A DNA stretch of 64,000 bases from VAZQ01 sp963816745 (GCA_963816745.1 CAWFLQ010000013.1:186001-250000); one strand, 5' to 3'; shown: positions 36,715 to 46,788, numbered from the stretch's first letter. Program-made: numbers and translations. The notes: a model not told the origin generated them from the letters alone.

Positions 36715-37958
36715 TCAGAGGCCCTGACGCAACCGCGCCAGGAGCCTCACGCCGGCATAGCCGTCCGCCGGCTCCATGCCGACCTTGCGCTGGAAATTGC
36801 GTACCGCGAGCATGGTGCCGTTGCCGACGCGGCCGTCGGTGCCGCTGGTATCGAAGCCGAGCGCGGTCAGGCGCTGCTGGATTTCCTGCACCTCGGCCAG
36901 CGTCGGCGTGCGCTCGCCGCCGGGGAACGGCTGCACGAACGGCCCGCCGCCCATGACGCGGTCGCCGAGATGCACGATCGACGAGCGTGTAGTTCATCGA
37001 CGGATTGTAGGAGCGCACGGCATAGAAATTCGGCCCGAGCAGGAAGACTGGCCCGCCCGGCACCGGCATCCAGAGCTTCGCGGTCGCGCTCGGCTGCGGG
37101 AACGGCTTGCCGTCGGCGCGCGTGACGCCGGCCTTCTGCCAGGTCTCGTAGCTGCGCGACGCGCCTTCGCTCGTCGTCCCGGACACGCCACGCACCTCGT
37201 AGCCCCAGTGCTCGCCGCGCGCGGTACTTGCCGCGCTTGACGAGATATTGCGCGGTGCCGGCCAGCGCGTCGTCGGGCTTGCCGAACGGGGAGACCCGGC
37301 CGTCGCCGTCATAGTCGACGCCCGATATTGAGCCACACCTCCGGCATCCACTGGGTGTGACCCATGGCGCCGGCCCAGGAGCCGCGCATCTCCTCGGGCG
37401 TGCCCCAGCCGCGCTCGATGATGACCAGCGCGTTGAGCAGCTCCTGCTCCCAATAGGCGCGGCGGCGCGGCTCGCCCCAGGCGAGCGCGGCCAGCGCCGG
37501 GATGACCGGACGCATGTGGTTCTTCTGCACGTCCGGATCGCCGAAGGCCGATTCGATGCCCCAGAGCGCCGAGCATGACCGAGCGCTCGACGCCGTAGTC
37601 CTTCTCGATGCGCGTGAGCAGCGGCGCGTATTCCTTGCGCCTTCTCCTTGCCGGTGGTGATGCGCCAGTCGGAGACGCGGCGATTGAGATATTGCCAGAG
37701 CTCCTCGTTGAATTCGGGCTGCGCGCGATCGAGGGCATAGACCGACGTGTCGGGCTTGATGCTGCCCATCACCCGCGTGTAGGTGGCGTCGGATATGCCG
37801 CGCGCGCGGGCCCGCGGCTGAAAGCTAGCGACCCATTGGTCGAATGACGCTTTGGTGCCTTGCGCTGGCGCCGCGGTGCTCCACGCCGTTGCGATGGCTG
37901 ATGCCAGCACCGGCAGGCACGCGCGCCGCGACAGGAGAAGGTTGGTCCGCTTGGTCAT
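36715..37958 (-). CDS. Lytic murein transglycosylase, MltB type (frameshifted)
   Basis: Periplasmic enzyme that cleaves peptidoglycan glycan strands. It begins MTKRTNLLLSRRACLPVLAS with a signal peptide. The SLT_2 domain has ALWGIESAFGDPDVQKNHMR with the catalytic glutamate, and GSWAGAMGHTQWMPEV. The C-terminal peptidoglycan-binding domain (IQQRLTALGFDTSGTDGRVG) ends ARLRQGL. Breaks near 37640, 37570, 37325, 37225 and 36985 are single-base shifts. It directly follows the M23 endopeptidase on the same strand, so two wall hydrolases are co-expressed. Confidence 0.87.
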
Positions 37959-39663
37959 GGCGCGCCATCCCGGAATCGGCTGTTTCGGATGGCGATTCTA
38001 CCGTTGTTTCTGTCGGCTTTGCGACCAGGGCGGCGGGCCGCGGGCGGGGCAGAGCCGGGATGGCGGCCGCGGGAACATCGTCGCTGATTTCCTGGCCGCG
38101 GCCGCGGATCAGCCGCTCATAGGCGGCGACCAGGGTCATATACGGATTGACGAAGACCCAGCCGTATTTGGTCGGCACCTGCACGTCGAAATGCAGGTGA
38201 TAGGTGGTGCCGCGCTCGCGCTTGAAGAAGTTCCCGACCTTGCCGATGACCTCGCCCTCGCGCACGAAGCGGCCGCTCACCAGGCCATCGGCGTCGAATT
38301 GCTTGGGCTGCATGTGCAGATAGCGGAAGCGGATACGCTCGTTCGGCGCATTGACCACGATGTAGAGCGTCTCCTGGCGCGGTGCCCGCAGCACCGCCCC
38401 GTCGCGCACCGCGACCACGTTGTGCTGGTAAGGCTCGCAGCGATTTGCTCCTTGGATGCGTTGCTTGCACGTGGCCGGGCGGATGTCCTGCCCCTGGTGG
38501 CCGAGACCGCCGGGACACTGGCCGACGAAGAAGAAGCGGTGCTCACAGAAATTGTCGCGCCAGGGATAGGAGAAATTGTCCGACGCCAATTCATCCGAGA
38601 TCAGCGTCCGCTGATTGTTGACCCGGCAGCGATAGGCCGCGACCCGGCCGCGCATTCCGGCGCCGTTGCGCCCCGTGGCTTCGCAGTTCCCCCAGTTCAT
38701 GAATGACTGGGAATTGGCGAAAGCCGGCGCATCGGCGATCGGGAAGCGGATCTTGGAATAGACGGTGTAGTCGGCGACTCCGCTCTTGCGCTTGAAGCCG
38801 GTGCCGGGAAGGAGATTGCCCGGGCGGTGATAGGTGAAGACGGTCGAGGTCGCGTCCGGCCGATCGATCGTGTCGGCGCTGATCGTGGCAGGTTTCGTCT
38901 GCGCCGTGCCGCCCACGATGCGCAGCGACTTGAGAAAGCGCACCGCGACCTTGTCGGCGTCACGGCAGGAGGGCTTGCGAAATCGTGAGACCCCTTCGAA
39001 GCAGTCGATGGCGACCACATAGGGCACGCCGTAGCGCACGAACGTGTAACGCACCTTGCTCTCGAGATACATGCGCCGCACGCCCGGAATGTCGTCGAGA
39101 CCATTGACCGGCCATCCGATCATGCCGGCGGGTTCGTCGAGGTCATAGACGAGGGCGGAGCCGCTGATATGGATGTAGATCGGATCGGAGAAGCCGATCC
39201 CGAGTTCGCGCATGTCCTGCGCGCGGGCGACGACGACGGCGTCATAGCCGGCGGGCCCGGGATAGAAGAACGGCACCGCGTTGAAGCCGAGGAGATCATT
39301 GCCGGCCGGCGCATTTGCACCGCCGTTGGCAGAAGACTTGGCCGCACGATTGCGCAGAAAGGCCGCGGTATCGAAGGGGAGCAGTACCGGCACCGGGCTC
39401 GCGGCGATATCGACGAAGCGTTCGCCGGTGGTGCGGTTGAGGCTCGCGACAAGCTCGGTCGCCACGGCCGGACTGATCGCAGGAGGAGGGGACGCATCGG
39501 GATCGGAGGCGGCGGCGCCTGGCGCGGTCGCGGCAAGCTCCAAGGCGACCGCGTCCCAATCGACGTGGGTGGGCGAAATGCGCGGGCTCTTCATCTCCTG
39601 CGCGGCCGCGGCCAGGATGGCGGCGGAGAGCGCGAGGCCCGCAAGGCCGAATAGGCGTAACAT
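37825..39663 (-). CDS. M23 (LytM) family metalloendopeptidase
   Basis: 612 residues with a signal peptide (MLRLFGLAGLALSAAILAAA). The long N-terminal region is unassigned; the C-terminal LytM domain has GHQGQDIRPATC (first zinc histidine and aspartate) and TYHLHFDVQVP (HxH). It cuts peptide bridges in murein. As written it overlaps the next gene's first 134 bases; in the adjacent frame a TGA overlaps that gene's ATG exactly, so the true end is probably near 37955 and the last 45 residues may be spurious. The start is the ATG at 39663. Confidence 0.85.
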   Translation of the reverse strand: MLRLFGLAGLALSAAILAAAAQEMKSPRISPTHVDWDAVALELAATAPGAAASDPDASPPPAISPAVATELVASLNRTTGERFVDIAASPVPVLLPFDTAAFLRNRAAKSSANGGANAPAGNDLLGFNAVPFFYPGPAGYDAVVVARAQDMRELGIGFSDPIYIHISGSALVYDLDEPAGMIGWPVNGLDDIPGVRRMYLESKVRYTFVRYGVPYVVAIDCFEGVSRFRKPSCRDADKVAVRFLKSLRIVGGTAQTKPATISADTIDRPDATSTVFTYHRPGNLLPGTGFKRKSGVADYTVYSKIRFPIADAPAFANSQSFMNWGNCEATGRNGAGMRGRVAAYRCRVNNQRTLISDELASDNFSYPWRDNFCEHRFFFVGQCPGGLGHQGQDIRPATCKQRIQGANRCEPYQHNVVAVRDGAVLRAPRQETLYIVVNAPNERIRFRYLHMQPKQFDADGLVSGRFVREGEVIGKVGNFFKRERGTTYHLHFDVQVPTKYGWVFVNPYMTLVAAYERLIRGRGQEISDDVPAAAIPALPRPRPAALVAKPTETTVESPSETADSGMARHDQADQPSPVAARVPAGAGISHRNGVEHRGASARHQSVIRPMGR

Positions 39664-39821
39664 GACGCTCCATCCCCCTCCGGAGCGGTCGCCGCGACGT
39701 CCGGGCTGGACGTCAGTATCCCCAGGCCGGACACCGCGTAGGTCACACCGTCGCCAAGTACGAGGTTGCATCGGCAGTATCGCGCAAGAACTTGCAGCAA
39801 TCTCAGCGTTCGGCAAAGGGA

Positions 39822-39890
39822 CTAGCAACTCTGATGCTTTGAACCGAAGTTCGACGCTCTGCAGACGATGGCGAACTCGGGTTCGGCTAG
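39822..39890. repeat. Palindromic CTAG-ended repeat element (copy 1)
   Basis: An imperfect inverted repeat beginning near CTAGCAACTC and containing GAACCGAAGTTCG, with the opposite arm GCGAACTCGGGTTCGGCTAG. Close relatives lie at 53031-53106 and 53120-53197, sharing the CTAG ends, the CAACTCT..GA spacer and the CGAAGTTCG arm. The final CTAG supplies the stop codon of efp. Confidence 0.6.
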
Positions 39891-40453
39891 TCTTTGGCGC
39901 GCTCGACGTAGGAGCCGTCCGCGGTCATGACCACGATCTTCGTCCCGGGGCCGACGAAGGGCGGGACCATGGTACGCACGCCGTTCGACAGCACCGCCGG
40001 CTTGTAGGAGGAGGAGGCGGTCTGGCCTTTGACCGACGGTTCGGTCTCGACCACTTCCAGCGTCGCCTTCTGCGGCAGGTCGATCGAGACCGGCACGCTC
40101 TCGTGCATGAGGAGCTTGACCTTCATCTCCGGCTGAAGGTACGCGGCCTGATCGCCGATGAGGTCGTCGGCCAAGGTGACCTGATCGTAGTTTTCCATAT
40201 TCATGAAATGAAAGCCGTCACCGTCCTGATAGAGGAACTGGTGCTCACGGTCCTCCACGTGGGCGCGCTCGACCTGGTCGGTGGTCTTGTAGCGCTGCGC
40301 AGTCTTTACCCCGTCGCTGATCCGGCGCATGTCGACCTGGGTGGTCGGCGTGCCCTTGCCGGGGTGGAAGCTTTCGGCGCTGAGAACGACATAGAGCTTG
40401 CCGTCGAGATCGACGATATTGCCCTTGCGGAGCGAGCTGGCGATGACTTTCAC
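39887..40453 (-). CDS. efp: Translation elongation factor P
   Basis: 188 residues, starting GTG at 40453 behind GAGGAAG. It relieves ribosome stalling at polyproline stretches. The modification loop reads HPGKGTPTT with the lysine at residue 33, the position beta-lysylated by EpmA/EpmB. Both enzymes are encoded within 5.5 kb: epmA is divergent at 40595 and epmB lies at 44813. The stop codon falls in the arm of a palindromic repeat. Confidence 0.95.
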   Translation of the reverse strand: MKVIASSLRKGNIVDLDGKLYVVLSAESFHPGKGTPTTQVDMRRISDGVKTAQRYKTTDQVERAHVEDREHQFLYQDGDGFHFMNMENYDQVTLADDLIGDQAAYLQPEMKVKLLMHESVPVSIDLPQKATLEVVETEPSVKGQTASSSYKPAVLSNGVRTMVPPFVGPGTKIVVMTADGSYVERAKD

Positions 40454-40594
40454 GATTGATCTTCCTCGATTGCGGGGCGGGCAATGCGGGGCCGGCCCGA
40501 ATGTCGGGGCGCACCATACTGATCTTGCGACCGTTCGCCAGCGATTTTCGTGGTTGGCGGCCTGCTGGAGCCGGCCAATGAGGGGCGCGGCCCA

Positions 40595-41626
40595 ATGCCC
40601 GGTTTGACGCCTTTTTGGGCCCGGCACGGCGATCGGCGGCCGTTTTTGCTGGGGCGCATGCGTATTGCGGCCGCGCTGCGGCAATTCTTTACGGCACGGG
40701 ATTTCGTCGAGGTCGAGACCTCGGCGCTGGTGCCGTCCCCGGGCAACGAGACCCATCTTCACGCCTTCGCCAGCGACCTCGTCGCGCCCGCGGGCACGCG
40801 GGAGCGGCTTTATCTGCGCACCTCGCCGGAATTCGCCTGCAAGAAGCTCCTGGCGGCGGGCGAGCGCCGGATCGTCGAGTTCGCGCGTTCGTACCGCAAC
40901 CGCGAGCGCGGCGTGCTGCACCATCCGGAATTCACCATGCTCGAATGGTACCGCGCACATGAGCGCTACGAGGTGCTCATGGACGACTGCGCTTCCATTC
41001 TCGCGCTCGCCGCGCAAGCCGCTGGCACCAGGCAGTTTGCGTTCCGGCAGCACGTGACCGACCCCCTCGCTGCGCCGGAGCGGCTGACGGTGGCGGAGGC
41101 GTTCGCGCGCTCCGCCGGAATCGATCTCATGGCCGTGCTGCCGCCGGCGCCGCCCGCGCATTTTGCCGCGGCCGCGCAAGCCGCCGGCGTGCGCACGGCC
41201 GCCGACGACACCTGGGGCGACATCTTCAGCCGCGTGCTGGTCGAAAAGATCGAGCCCGCTCTGGGCATGGGCCGGCCGACGATCCTTTACGAATATCCGG
41301 CGGTGCAGTCGCCGCTCGCGCGCCCGAAGGCGTCCGATCCTCGGCTTGCGGAGCGGTTCGAGCTCTATGCCTGCGGGGTCGAGCTGGCGAACGGCTTCGG
41401 CGAGCTGACCGATGCCGCGGAGCAGCGACGGCGGCTCGAGGAACAGATGGCGGAGAAGGAGCGCATCTACGGCGAGCGCTATCCCATCGACGAGGACTTT
41501 CTGGCGGCGCTCGCCGTCATGCCGGACGCCTGCGGGATCGCGCTCGGCTTCGACCGGCTGGTCATGCTGGCGACGGGAGCTGTCAGCGTCGAGCAGGTGC
41601 TGTGGACGCCGATGCCTGAGGCGTGA
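40595..41626 (+). CDS. epmA: EF-P (R)-beta-lysine ligase EpmA (lysyl-tRNA-synthetase-like)
   Basis: 343 residues, a class II lysyl-tRNA synthetase core without the anticodon-binding domain, as in EpmA/PoxA. Motif 2 is in REGH-like RNRERGVLHHPEFTMLEWYR; motif 3 is DACGIALGFDRLVML. The family opening is RIAAALRQFFTARDFVEVET with SPGNETHLHAF. It attaches beta-lysine to the EF-P lysine. I place the start at MPGLTPFW (40595); a GTG at 40550 is in frame. It is divergent from efp. The frame is intact. Confidence 0.92.
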   Translation: MPGLTPFWARHGDRRPFLLGRMRIAAALRQFFTARDFVEVETSALVPSPGNETHLHAFASDLVAPAGTRERLYLRTSPEFACKKLLAAGERRIVEFARSYRNRERGVLHHPEFTMLEWYRAHERYEVLMDDCASILALAAQAAGTRQFAFRQHVTDPLAAPERLTVAEAFARSAGIDLMAVLPPAPPAHFAAAAQAAGVRTAADDTWGDIFSRVLVEKIEPALGMGRPTILYEYPAVQSPLARPKASDPRLAERFELYACGVELANGFGELTDAAEQRRRLEEQMAEKERIYGERYPIDEDFLAALAVMPDACGIALGFDRLVMLATGAVSVEQVLWTPMPEA

Positions 41627-41703
41627 CGCCGCAGCCGTCCAAATTGTTCCCCACAAGAAGAAGGGTGATAGGATCGAACGACAATGTGACGAAAGGATCT
41701 GCT

Positions 41704-42654
41704 ATGCGTGCATTTTCCACTGCTCTCATCATTGCGGGCCTCGCGTCGCCCGCCTCCGCGCAGACCTATCCGACGCAGAACGTCACGGTGCAGGTTGCCT
41801 TTGCGGCCGGGGGTATCGCCGATGTCGTCGCCCGCCTGGTGGCGCAGAAGCTCAGCGAGCGCCTCGGGCACACGGTGGTGGTGGAAAATCGCGGCGGCGC
41901 CGGCGGCAATCTCGCGGCCAGATCCGTAAGCGGCGCGACGCCGGACGGCTACACGCTCCTCGCCACCACGACCGCGCTTGCCGTCAACGAGACGGCCTCC
42001 AAGAACAAGGGCTTCTCGGTCGCCGACCTGCGCGCCGTCGCGATCGTCGCGTCCAGCCCGGACGTTCTTGCGGTGCATCCCAGCAATCCGGCGAAGGATA
42101 TGAAAGAGTTCATCGACAACGCCAGGACGAAGAGCTTCACCTATGGCAGCGCCGGTGTCGGGACCGGCCCGCATATCGGTGCGGAGTATTTTTTCCGCGA
42201 GGTTGCCAAGGTGCAGGCCGTGCATGCTCCGTTCACCGGCGGCGCGCCGGCGGTCGCATCCGCCATCGGCAACCACGTCGATGCCATCGTGCTGACGCTG
42301 CCCACGGTCGTGCCGCCGATCACGCAGGGACTCCTGCGCGGCATCGGGCTTGCGAGCGCGACCCGCAATTCGGCCGTGCCGAACGTGCCGACCTATGGGG
42401 AGATGGGCTTCCCCAACGTCTACTCCGGCTCCTGGGTCGGCTTCTTTGCGCCGGTCAAGACGCCCGACGCGGTGATCGCGAAGCTCAATGCCGAGATCAA
42501 CGCGATCATGCAGAGCGCGGAGGCGCAGCAGAGGCTCAAGACCATCGGCTTCGATGCGATCGTCAAGACCCAGGCCGAAACCGCGGACTACTTCAAGAGC
42601 GAGGTTGCGACCTGGGGCAAGATGACCCGCGCCATCGGCTTCTCGAGCGACTGA
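41704..42654 (+). CDS. TctC/Bug family substrate-binding protein
   Basis: 316 residues: signal peptide MRAFSTALIIAGLASPASAQ, then VAFAAGGIADVVARLVAQKL, ENRGGAGGNLAARSVSGATP and VPTYGEMGFPNVYSGSWVGF. The start follows AAAGGA. It is convergent with a TPP enzyme gene and separates epmA from epmB. It is the fifth Bug-type protein in the window, again without TctAB. Confidence 0.9.
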   Translation: MRAFSTALIIAGLASPASAQTYPTQNVTVQVAFAAGGIADVVARLVAQKLSERLGHTVVVENRGGAGGNLAARSVSGATPDGYTLLATTTALAVNETASKNKGFSVADLRAVAIVASSPDVLAVHPSNPAKDMKEFIDNARTKSFTYGSAGVGTGPHIGAEYFFREVAKVQAVHAPFTGGAPAVASAIGNHVDAIVLTLPTVVPPITQGLLRGIGLASATRNSAVPNVPTYGEMGFPNVYSGSWVGFFAPVKTPDAVIAKLNAEINAIMQSAEAQQRLKTIGFDAIVKTQAETADYFKSEVATWGKMTRAIGFSSD

Positions 42655-42664
42655 CCGAGTTCTC

Positions 42665-42730
42665 GTAGCCCGGATGGAGCGCCAGCGTGCACTTCACGCG
42701 CTGACGCGAAATCCGGGGCGGTGGTGCTAC
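42665..42730. repeat. REP-like palindrome of the GTAGCCCGGATGGAGC type
   Basis: The sequence starts GTAGCCCGGATGGAGCG and closes with AATCCGGGGCGGTGGTGCTAC, so GTAG..CCGGAT pairs with ATCCGG..CTAC. This matches a widely scattered alphaproteobacterial intergenic repeat. It lies between two convergent genes. Confidence 0.6.
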
Positions 42731-42733
42731 AGG

Positions 42734-44549
42734 CTAGGGCGCCGGCGTCAGCCGCGCTGGGCACGGTGGCGAATGGGTATCCGGCTCTCGTTCCACCGGC
42801 GAAGTCCGGGTCTGCCGGCCGGGATGACATCGAGTGCGCAGCGGAGTGAGAAGTCGCTGGCTCACATGCACGTTGAGGATCGCCGTCTTGCCGCCCTTGG
42901 TGGCGGCGAGCGCGCCTTGCAGCGCGCCCTTCAGATCGGCGAGCTTCTCGACGCGCTGGCCGTGGAAGCCGAAATGGCTGCCCAATTGCTCGTACTCGGG
43001 TCCGTCGATCGTCACGCCGTAGTGCAGGTCTTTGCTGGCCGATGCGCCGTCGGGATAGTGATGCACGTGGCCTTTGCGCATCGCCTCGTATTTCTTGTTG
43101 TTGAGGACGACGATGATGATCGGCAGCTCGTGGCGCTTGGAGGCGCCGAGCGCCTGGATGATGGGGTTGTAGAGGAACGAGCCGTCGCCGACGAGCAGCA
43201 CCACCGGCCGCGCGCGCGCCGCGAGCTTGATGCCGAGCGCGGTGCCGATGCCTTGGCCGAGGCCGCCTGAGCCGCGGAAGAAGCTCTGCGGCATGGTCTG
43301 CGGCAGGTGCTGGCGCAGCATCGGAGAGTGGGTGATGGTCTCGTCGACATAGATGGTGTCGGCCGGCATCACCTCGCCGAGCGCGCCCAGGAGCGAAAGC
43401 GGGTCGATGCCGCTGCCGTTCTTGGCCTTTTCCCGCTCGGCCTTGAGGCCCGCGACGTAGCTTTCGTGCTCGCGCGTCCAGCGCTGCCGGCGCGCGGTCA
43501 CGGCACCGGCGTCGATTTTCCCGGACTTCATTGCGGCGATGAGCAGCTTGAGCGATTCCGCGATGTCGCCTTCGAGATAGTGGTCGGCGTGCAGGTTCTG
43601 GTAGATCATGTGACCCTTGTGCGGGTTGTCGGCGATCGCCACGATCTTGCCGCTGGTCGGCCGCCGCCGCGCCGGATACCAGGGCGCGCGACCGCCCACG
43701 AGCAGCACGAGGTCGGCGTCGTCGAGCGCCTTGTATCTGGCCATGCCGAGATAAAGCGGATGGTCGGTCGGGAAATTCGCGCAGGAATTGACCCGGCCGT
43801 TGATCACCGGGATGGCGAGCAGATCGGCAAGCTCCACCAGCGCGGCGAAGGCCCTCGGGGTCGCGGCCCGCGGTTTCCGCCACGATGACCGGGCTCTTGG
43901 CATCGCGCAGGAGCGCGGCGACCTGGTCGACGTCGTCCTGCCGCGGCTGCACGCCGGGCGCCGGCGGGACATCGCGCGCGGCGGTCGGCGGCGTCCAGTC
44001 GTGCAGCATGTGCTCGAGCGCCACGTTGAGGTAGATCGGTCCTTTCGGCACGCGCTGCGCCATCTCGCCGGCGCGGATCACGCTCTCGTAGAGCGTATGG
44101 GGGCTGGTGACGGCGCGCGCCCATTTCGCGACCGGCTCGACGAAGCGCTCGATGCCGCCGACGGTCAGCCCGCCGTACCATTGCTGCTCGATGTCGAGAT
44201 CGGGATCTTCGCCCAGCGTCTGGGATTCGCCCGACATCACCACCATCGGCACCTCGTTCTGCATGGCGCCGTGGACGCCCATGCTTCCCTGCAGCATGCC
44301 GACGCCGGCGTGGAGCAGGACGGCCTGCGGCCGGCCGGTCATCAGCGTGTAGCCGGTCGCCATGTTGACGGCGAGCGTCTCGTGCCAGGACTCGACGAAG
44401 GTCGGGCCGGGCTTGCTGTCGAGCTTCTGGCGCGCCAAGGCCTCCCAGATCGGCGACCATTCCGAGCCCGGGGAAGACATGATGTAGTCGATCTTGAGCT
44501 TGCGAAAGGCCTCGAGGATCGCCTCTCCCCCGTCGAGATAGTTCTTCAT
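42734..44549 (-). CDS. Thiamine-pyrophosphate-dependent enzyme, acetolactate-synthase-like (one frameshift)
   Basis: About 600 residues. The N-terminal PYR domain opens MKNYLDGGEAILEAFRKLKI with the activating glutamate in FVESWHETLAVNMATGYTLM. The central domain has AKSPVIVAETAGRDPEG. The TPP motif runs from GDGSFLYNPIIQAL to IIVVLNNKKYEAM. One shift near 43855 splits the frame. The last 25 residues after TAILNVHV look unlike the family, so the true end may be near 42865. Reaction not resolved; it is a distant paralogue of the enzyme at 34773. Confidence 0.82.
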
Positions 44550-44565
44550 TTTGGCCGTGCTCCCT

Positions 44566-44615
44566 AAAGCGTTTTCCGGCGAAGTGGGCTTCCGGTTCGC
44601 CGCAGAAAACGCGTC
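44566..44615. repeat. Rhizobiales-type palindromic repeat (AAAGCGTTTTC ... GAAAACGCGTC)
   Basis: GCGTTTTC at 44569-44576 pairs with GAAAACGC at 44605-44612, and the middle GAAGTGGGCTTCCGGTTCGC matches the usual core of a short repeat scattered through Rhizobiales genomes. It lies just upstream of the TPP enzyme start; the rest of the gap to epmB shows no gene. Confidence 0.6.
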
Positions 44616-44812
44616 GAACGTAAGCCCCTTCATTGGTGGTGCATTCCAACACCGAATTTCAGCCGTTCGCAAGGCGACCGGACCGGCAAGCCGGCATGCG
44701 GAGGGGTCAAGGTTGCATGGCTCGCGTGGGCCAGAACAGCTTCCGGAGGCGGATTGACATTTGGTCGGCCAGGCATCATCAGCGCGAAGCTTTTGCCAGC
44801 AGGACGCAAGCC

Positions 44813-45875
44813 ATGAGATCAGCACGCAAGACGCTGCGCAGCCCCGACGACCTGATCGCGGCCGGGCTCATCCCGCACGAGCGCCGCGCCGAGGTGGAAG
44901 CGGTCGCCGCGCGCTATGCGCTGGCGCTGACCGCCGATGTCGCCGAGCTCGTCGATCCCGCCGATCCGCACGATCCGATCGCGCGCCAGTTCGTTCCCGA
45001 TCACGCGGAGCTCGACAGCCGGCCCGAGGAGCTTCGCCGATCCGATCGGCGACGATGCCCACAGCCCGGTCGAGGGCATCGTGCACCGCTATCCCGACCG
45101 CGTGCTGCTCAAGCCGGTCCATGTCTGCGCGGTCTATTGCCGCTTCTGCTTCCGCCGTGAGGTGGTCGGCCAGGGCCGCGCGCTGTCGCGCGCGGAGCTC
45201 GACGCCGCGCTCGACTATATCCGCGCGCATTCGGAAATCTGGGAAGTGATCCTCACCGGCGGCGATCCGCTGGTGCTGTCGCCGCGGCGGCTGCGCGAGA
45301 TCGTCAAGGCGCTGGCGGCGATCGAGCACGTCAAGATCGTTCGCGTGCACACGCGCGTGCCCGTGGTCGAGCCCGCGCGCGTCACGCCGGCGCTGGTGCG
45401 CGCGCTCAAGGCGCCGGGCAAGGCGACCTATGTCGTGCTGCACGCCAACCACGCGCGCGAGCTTGCTCCAAAGGCGCGTGCAGCCTGCGCGCGCATCGTC
45501 GATGCCGGCATTCCCATGCTGAGCCAGAGCGTGCTCTTGCGCGGCGTCAACGACGATGCGGCGGTGCTCGGCGAGTTGATGCGCGCCTTGGTCGAGTGCC
45601 GGATCAAGCCCTATTATCTCCACCACGGCGACCTCGCGCCCGGCACCGCCCATTGGCGCACCGGCATCGAGGACGGCCAGGCGCTGATGCGCGCGCTGCA
45701 CGGCCGGCTTTCCGGCCTCTGCCAGCCCAACTATGTGCTCGATATTCCCGGCGGTCATGGCAAGTCGCCGATCGGGCCGAGCTATCTCGACCGGGTCGGC
45801 GGGACGAACGGCAAGACGCGCTATGAGGTCGAGGACTTCAACGGGCGCCGCCACGCCTATCCGCCGACCGCGTAG
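44813..45875 (+). CDS. epmB: EF-P beta-lysylation protein EpmB, lysine 2,3-aminomutase family (one frameshift)
   Basis: Radical-SAM enzyme converting L-lysine to beta-lysine for EF-P. The iron-sulfur motif is CAVYCRFCFRREVVG; other landmarks are EVILTGGDPLVLSPRRL, RVHTRVPVVEPARVT and YYLHHGDLAPGTAHWRTGI. One extra base near 45037 breaks the frame; repaired length 353 residues, as usual for EpmB and shorter than catabolic KamA. With efp and epmA close by, the modification role is preferred over lysine catabolism. Confidence 0.9.
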
Positions 45876-45908
45876 CGGCGAGGCCCTCGTACGGCGGATT
45901 TGACGTAC

Positions 45909-46268
45909 CTACCAGTACTGACTGCCGCCGCACCACATCTCGCAGCTGTTGCGCCAGAAATAGTTGTAGAAGACCGCGTCGACGCAGCGCCCGTTCCAGT
46001 CGCCGGCGACGAGCCTGATGCGCTCGCCCGCGGCCCAGCGCATGCAGGTCGGCGACTTCGCCGTGAACCGGCGGCCATTGATGATGAAGTTGCCGCTGAA
46101 CGGGGGTTGCACCACCTCGATCACGTGCCGCTCGGGCGGCAGGTAGAAACCGGGCTGGTACCGATAGCGCGAATACTGCATCCCATCCGCCATGGCCGGG
46201 AGGCACGTGGCCAGGATCAATACGAATGCCGACAGCGGCTTGAGCATTTCCATATCCCCCTTCGACAA
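45909..46268 (-). CDS. Small secreted cysteine-containing protein, unknown
   Basis: Up to 119 residues. The signal peptide is MLKPLSAFVLILATCLPAMA, so an inner methionine near 46247-46253 is the likely start. The mature part has four cysteines (SPTCMRW, NGRCVDA, NSCEMWCGG), enough for two disulfides, and aromatic patches (YSRYRYQPGFYLPP). No family recognised. Confidence 0.65.
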   Translation of the reverse strand: MSKGDMEMLKPLSAFVLILATCLPAMADGMQYSRYRYQPGFYLPPERHVIEVVQPPFSGNFIINGRRFTAKSPTCMRWAAGERIRLVAGDWNGRCVDAVFYNYFWRNSCEMWCGGSQYW

Positions 46269-46422
46269 TCACCGTAACGCCGCCAAGTCGCGCTGCCAAG
46301 ACACGTCAGTGGAGTGTGCTCTGGAAAAGTCGCCCTGAGCTGATCCCGGGCCGAGCCATCCGGATGGAACCTGGCGCAAGGTCGTCAATGCCGGTCTGCC
46401 CACGACTGGACGGTAGCGCGCG

Positions 46423-46749
46423 TCACCGGGCTTTGAATACCCGTGCCATCGAGTTGCTGCGGCTCTCACGCGCCATCGCCGCCGCCATCTCGTCGTCACT
46501 CAGGCCTTTGCACCGTCCCGTCCCGCTCTGCTCGAAGCGGCCGGTGTCGTTGTGAAATACCAAGTGCCGGCACTGGCCGTTCTGATCGGGATTGAACTGA
46601 ATCTTCGCCACCGGAGCCTTGGAACCGCGCGGATCGCCGTCGGGGAACGTCGGCGGCGGCACGAGGAGGCCCGCGCAGATCAGAGACAGAAGCGCAACGG
46701 CGATCACGCCGCCGAACAAGCGCGTTCTGAATTCCCTGTTTGCTCGCAT
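46423..46749 (-). CDS. Single-membrane-span protein, tandem paralogue 1
   Basis: 108 residues with a short basic head (MRANREFRTRLF), one membrane helix (GVIAVALLSLICAGLLV), then the domain AKIQFNPDQNGQCRHLVFHN followed by DTGRF and GTGRCKGLS, ending RSNSMARVFKAR. The neighbouring gene at 46789 encodes the same soluble domain. The two cysteines are conserved between them. The family is of unknown function. Confidence 0.75.
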   Translation of the reverse strand: MRANREFRTRLFGGVIAVALLSLICAGLLVPPPTFPDGDPRGSKAPVAKIQFNPDQNGQCRHLVFHNDTGRFEQSGTGRCKGLSDDEMAAAMARESRSNSMARVFKAR

Positions 46750-46788
46750 GTCTGCGGAAACCCGTGCCCCACTCTTTCGAAAATTGCT

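Noticed and set aside
44813..45875. Catabolic lysine 2,3-aminomutase (KamA)
   Set aside because: The repaired length (353) and proximity to efp and epmA favour EpmB; no lysine fermentation genes are present.
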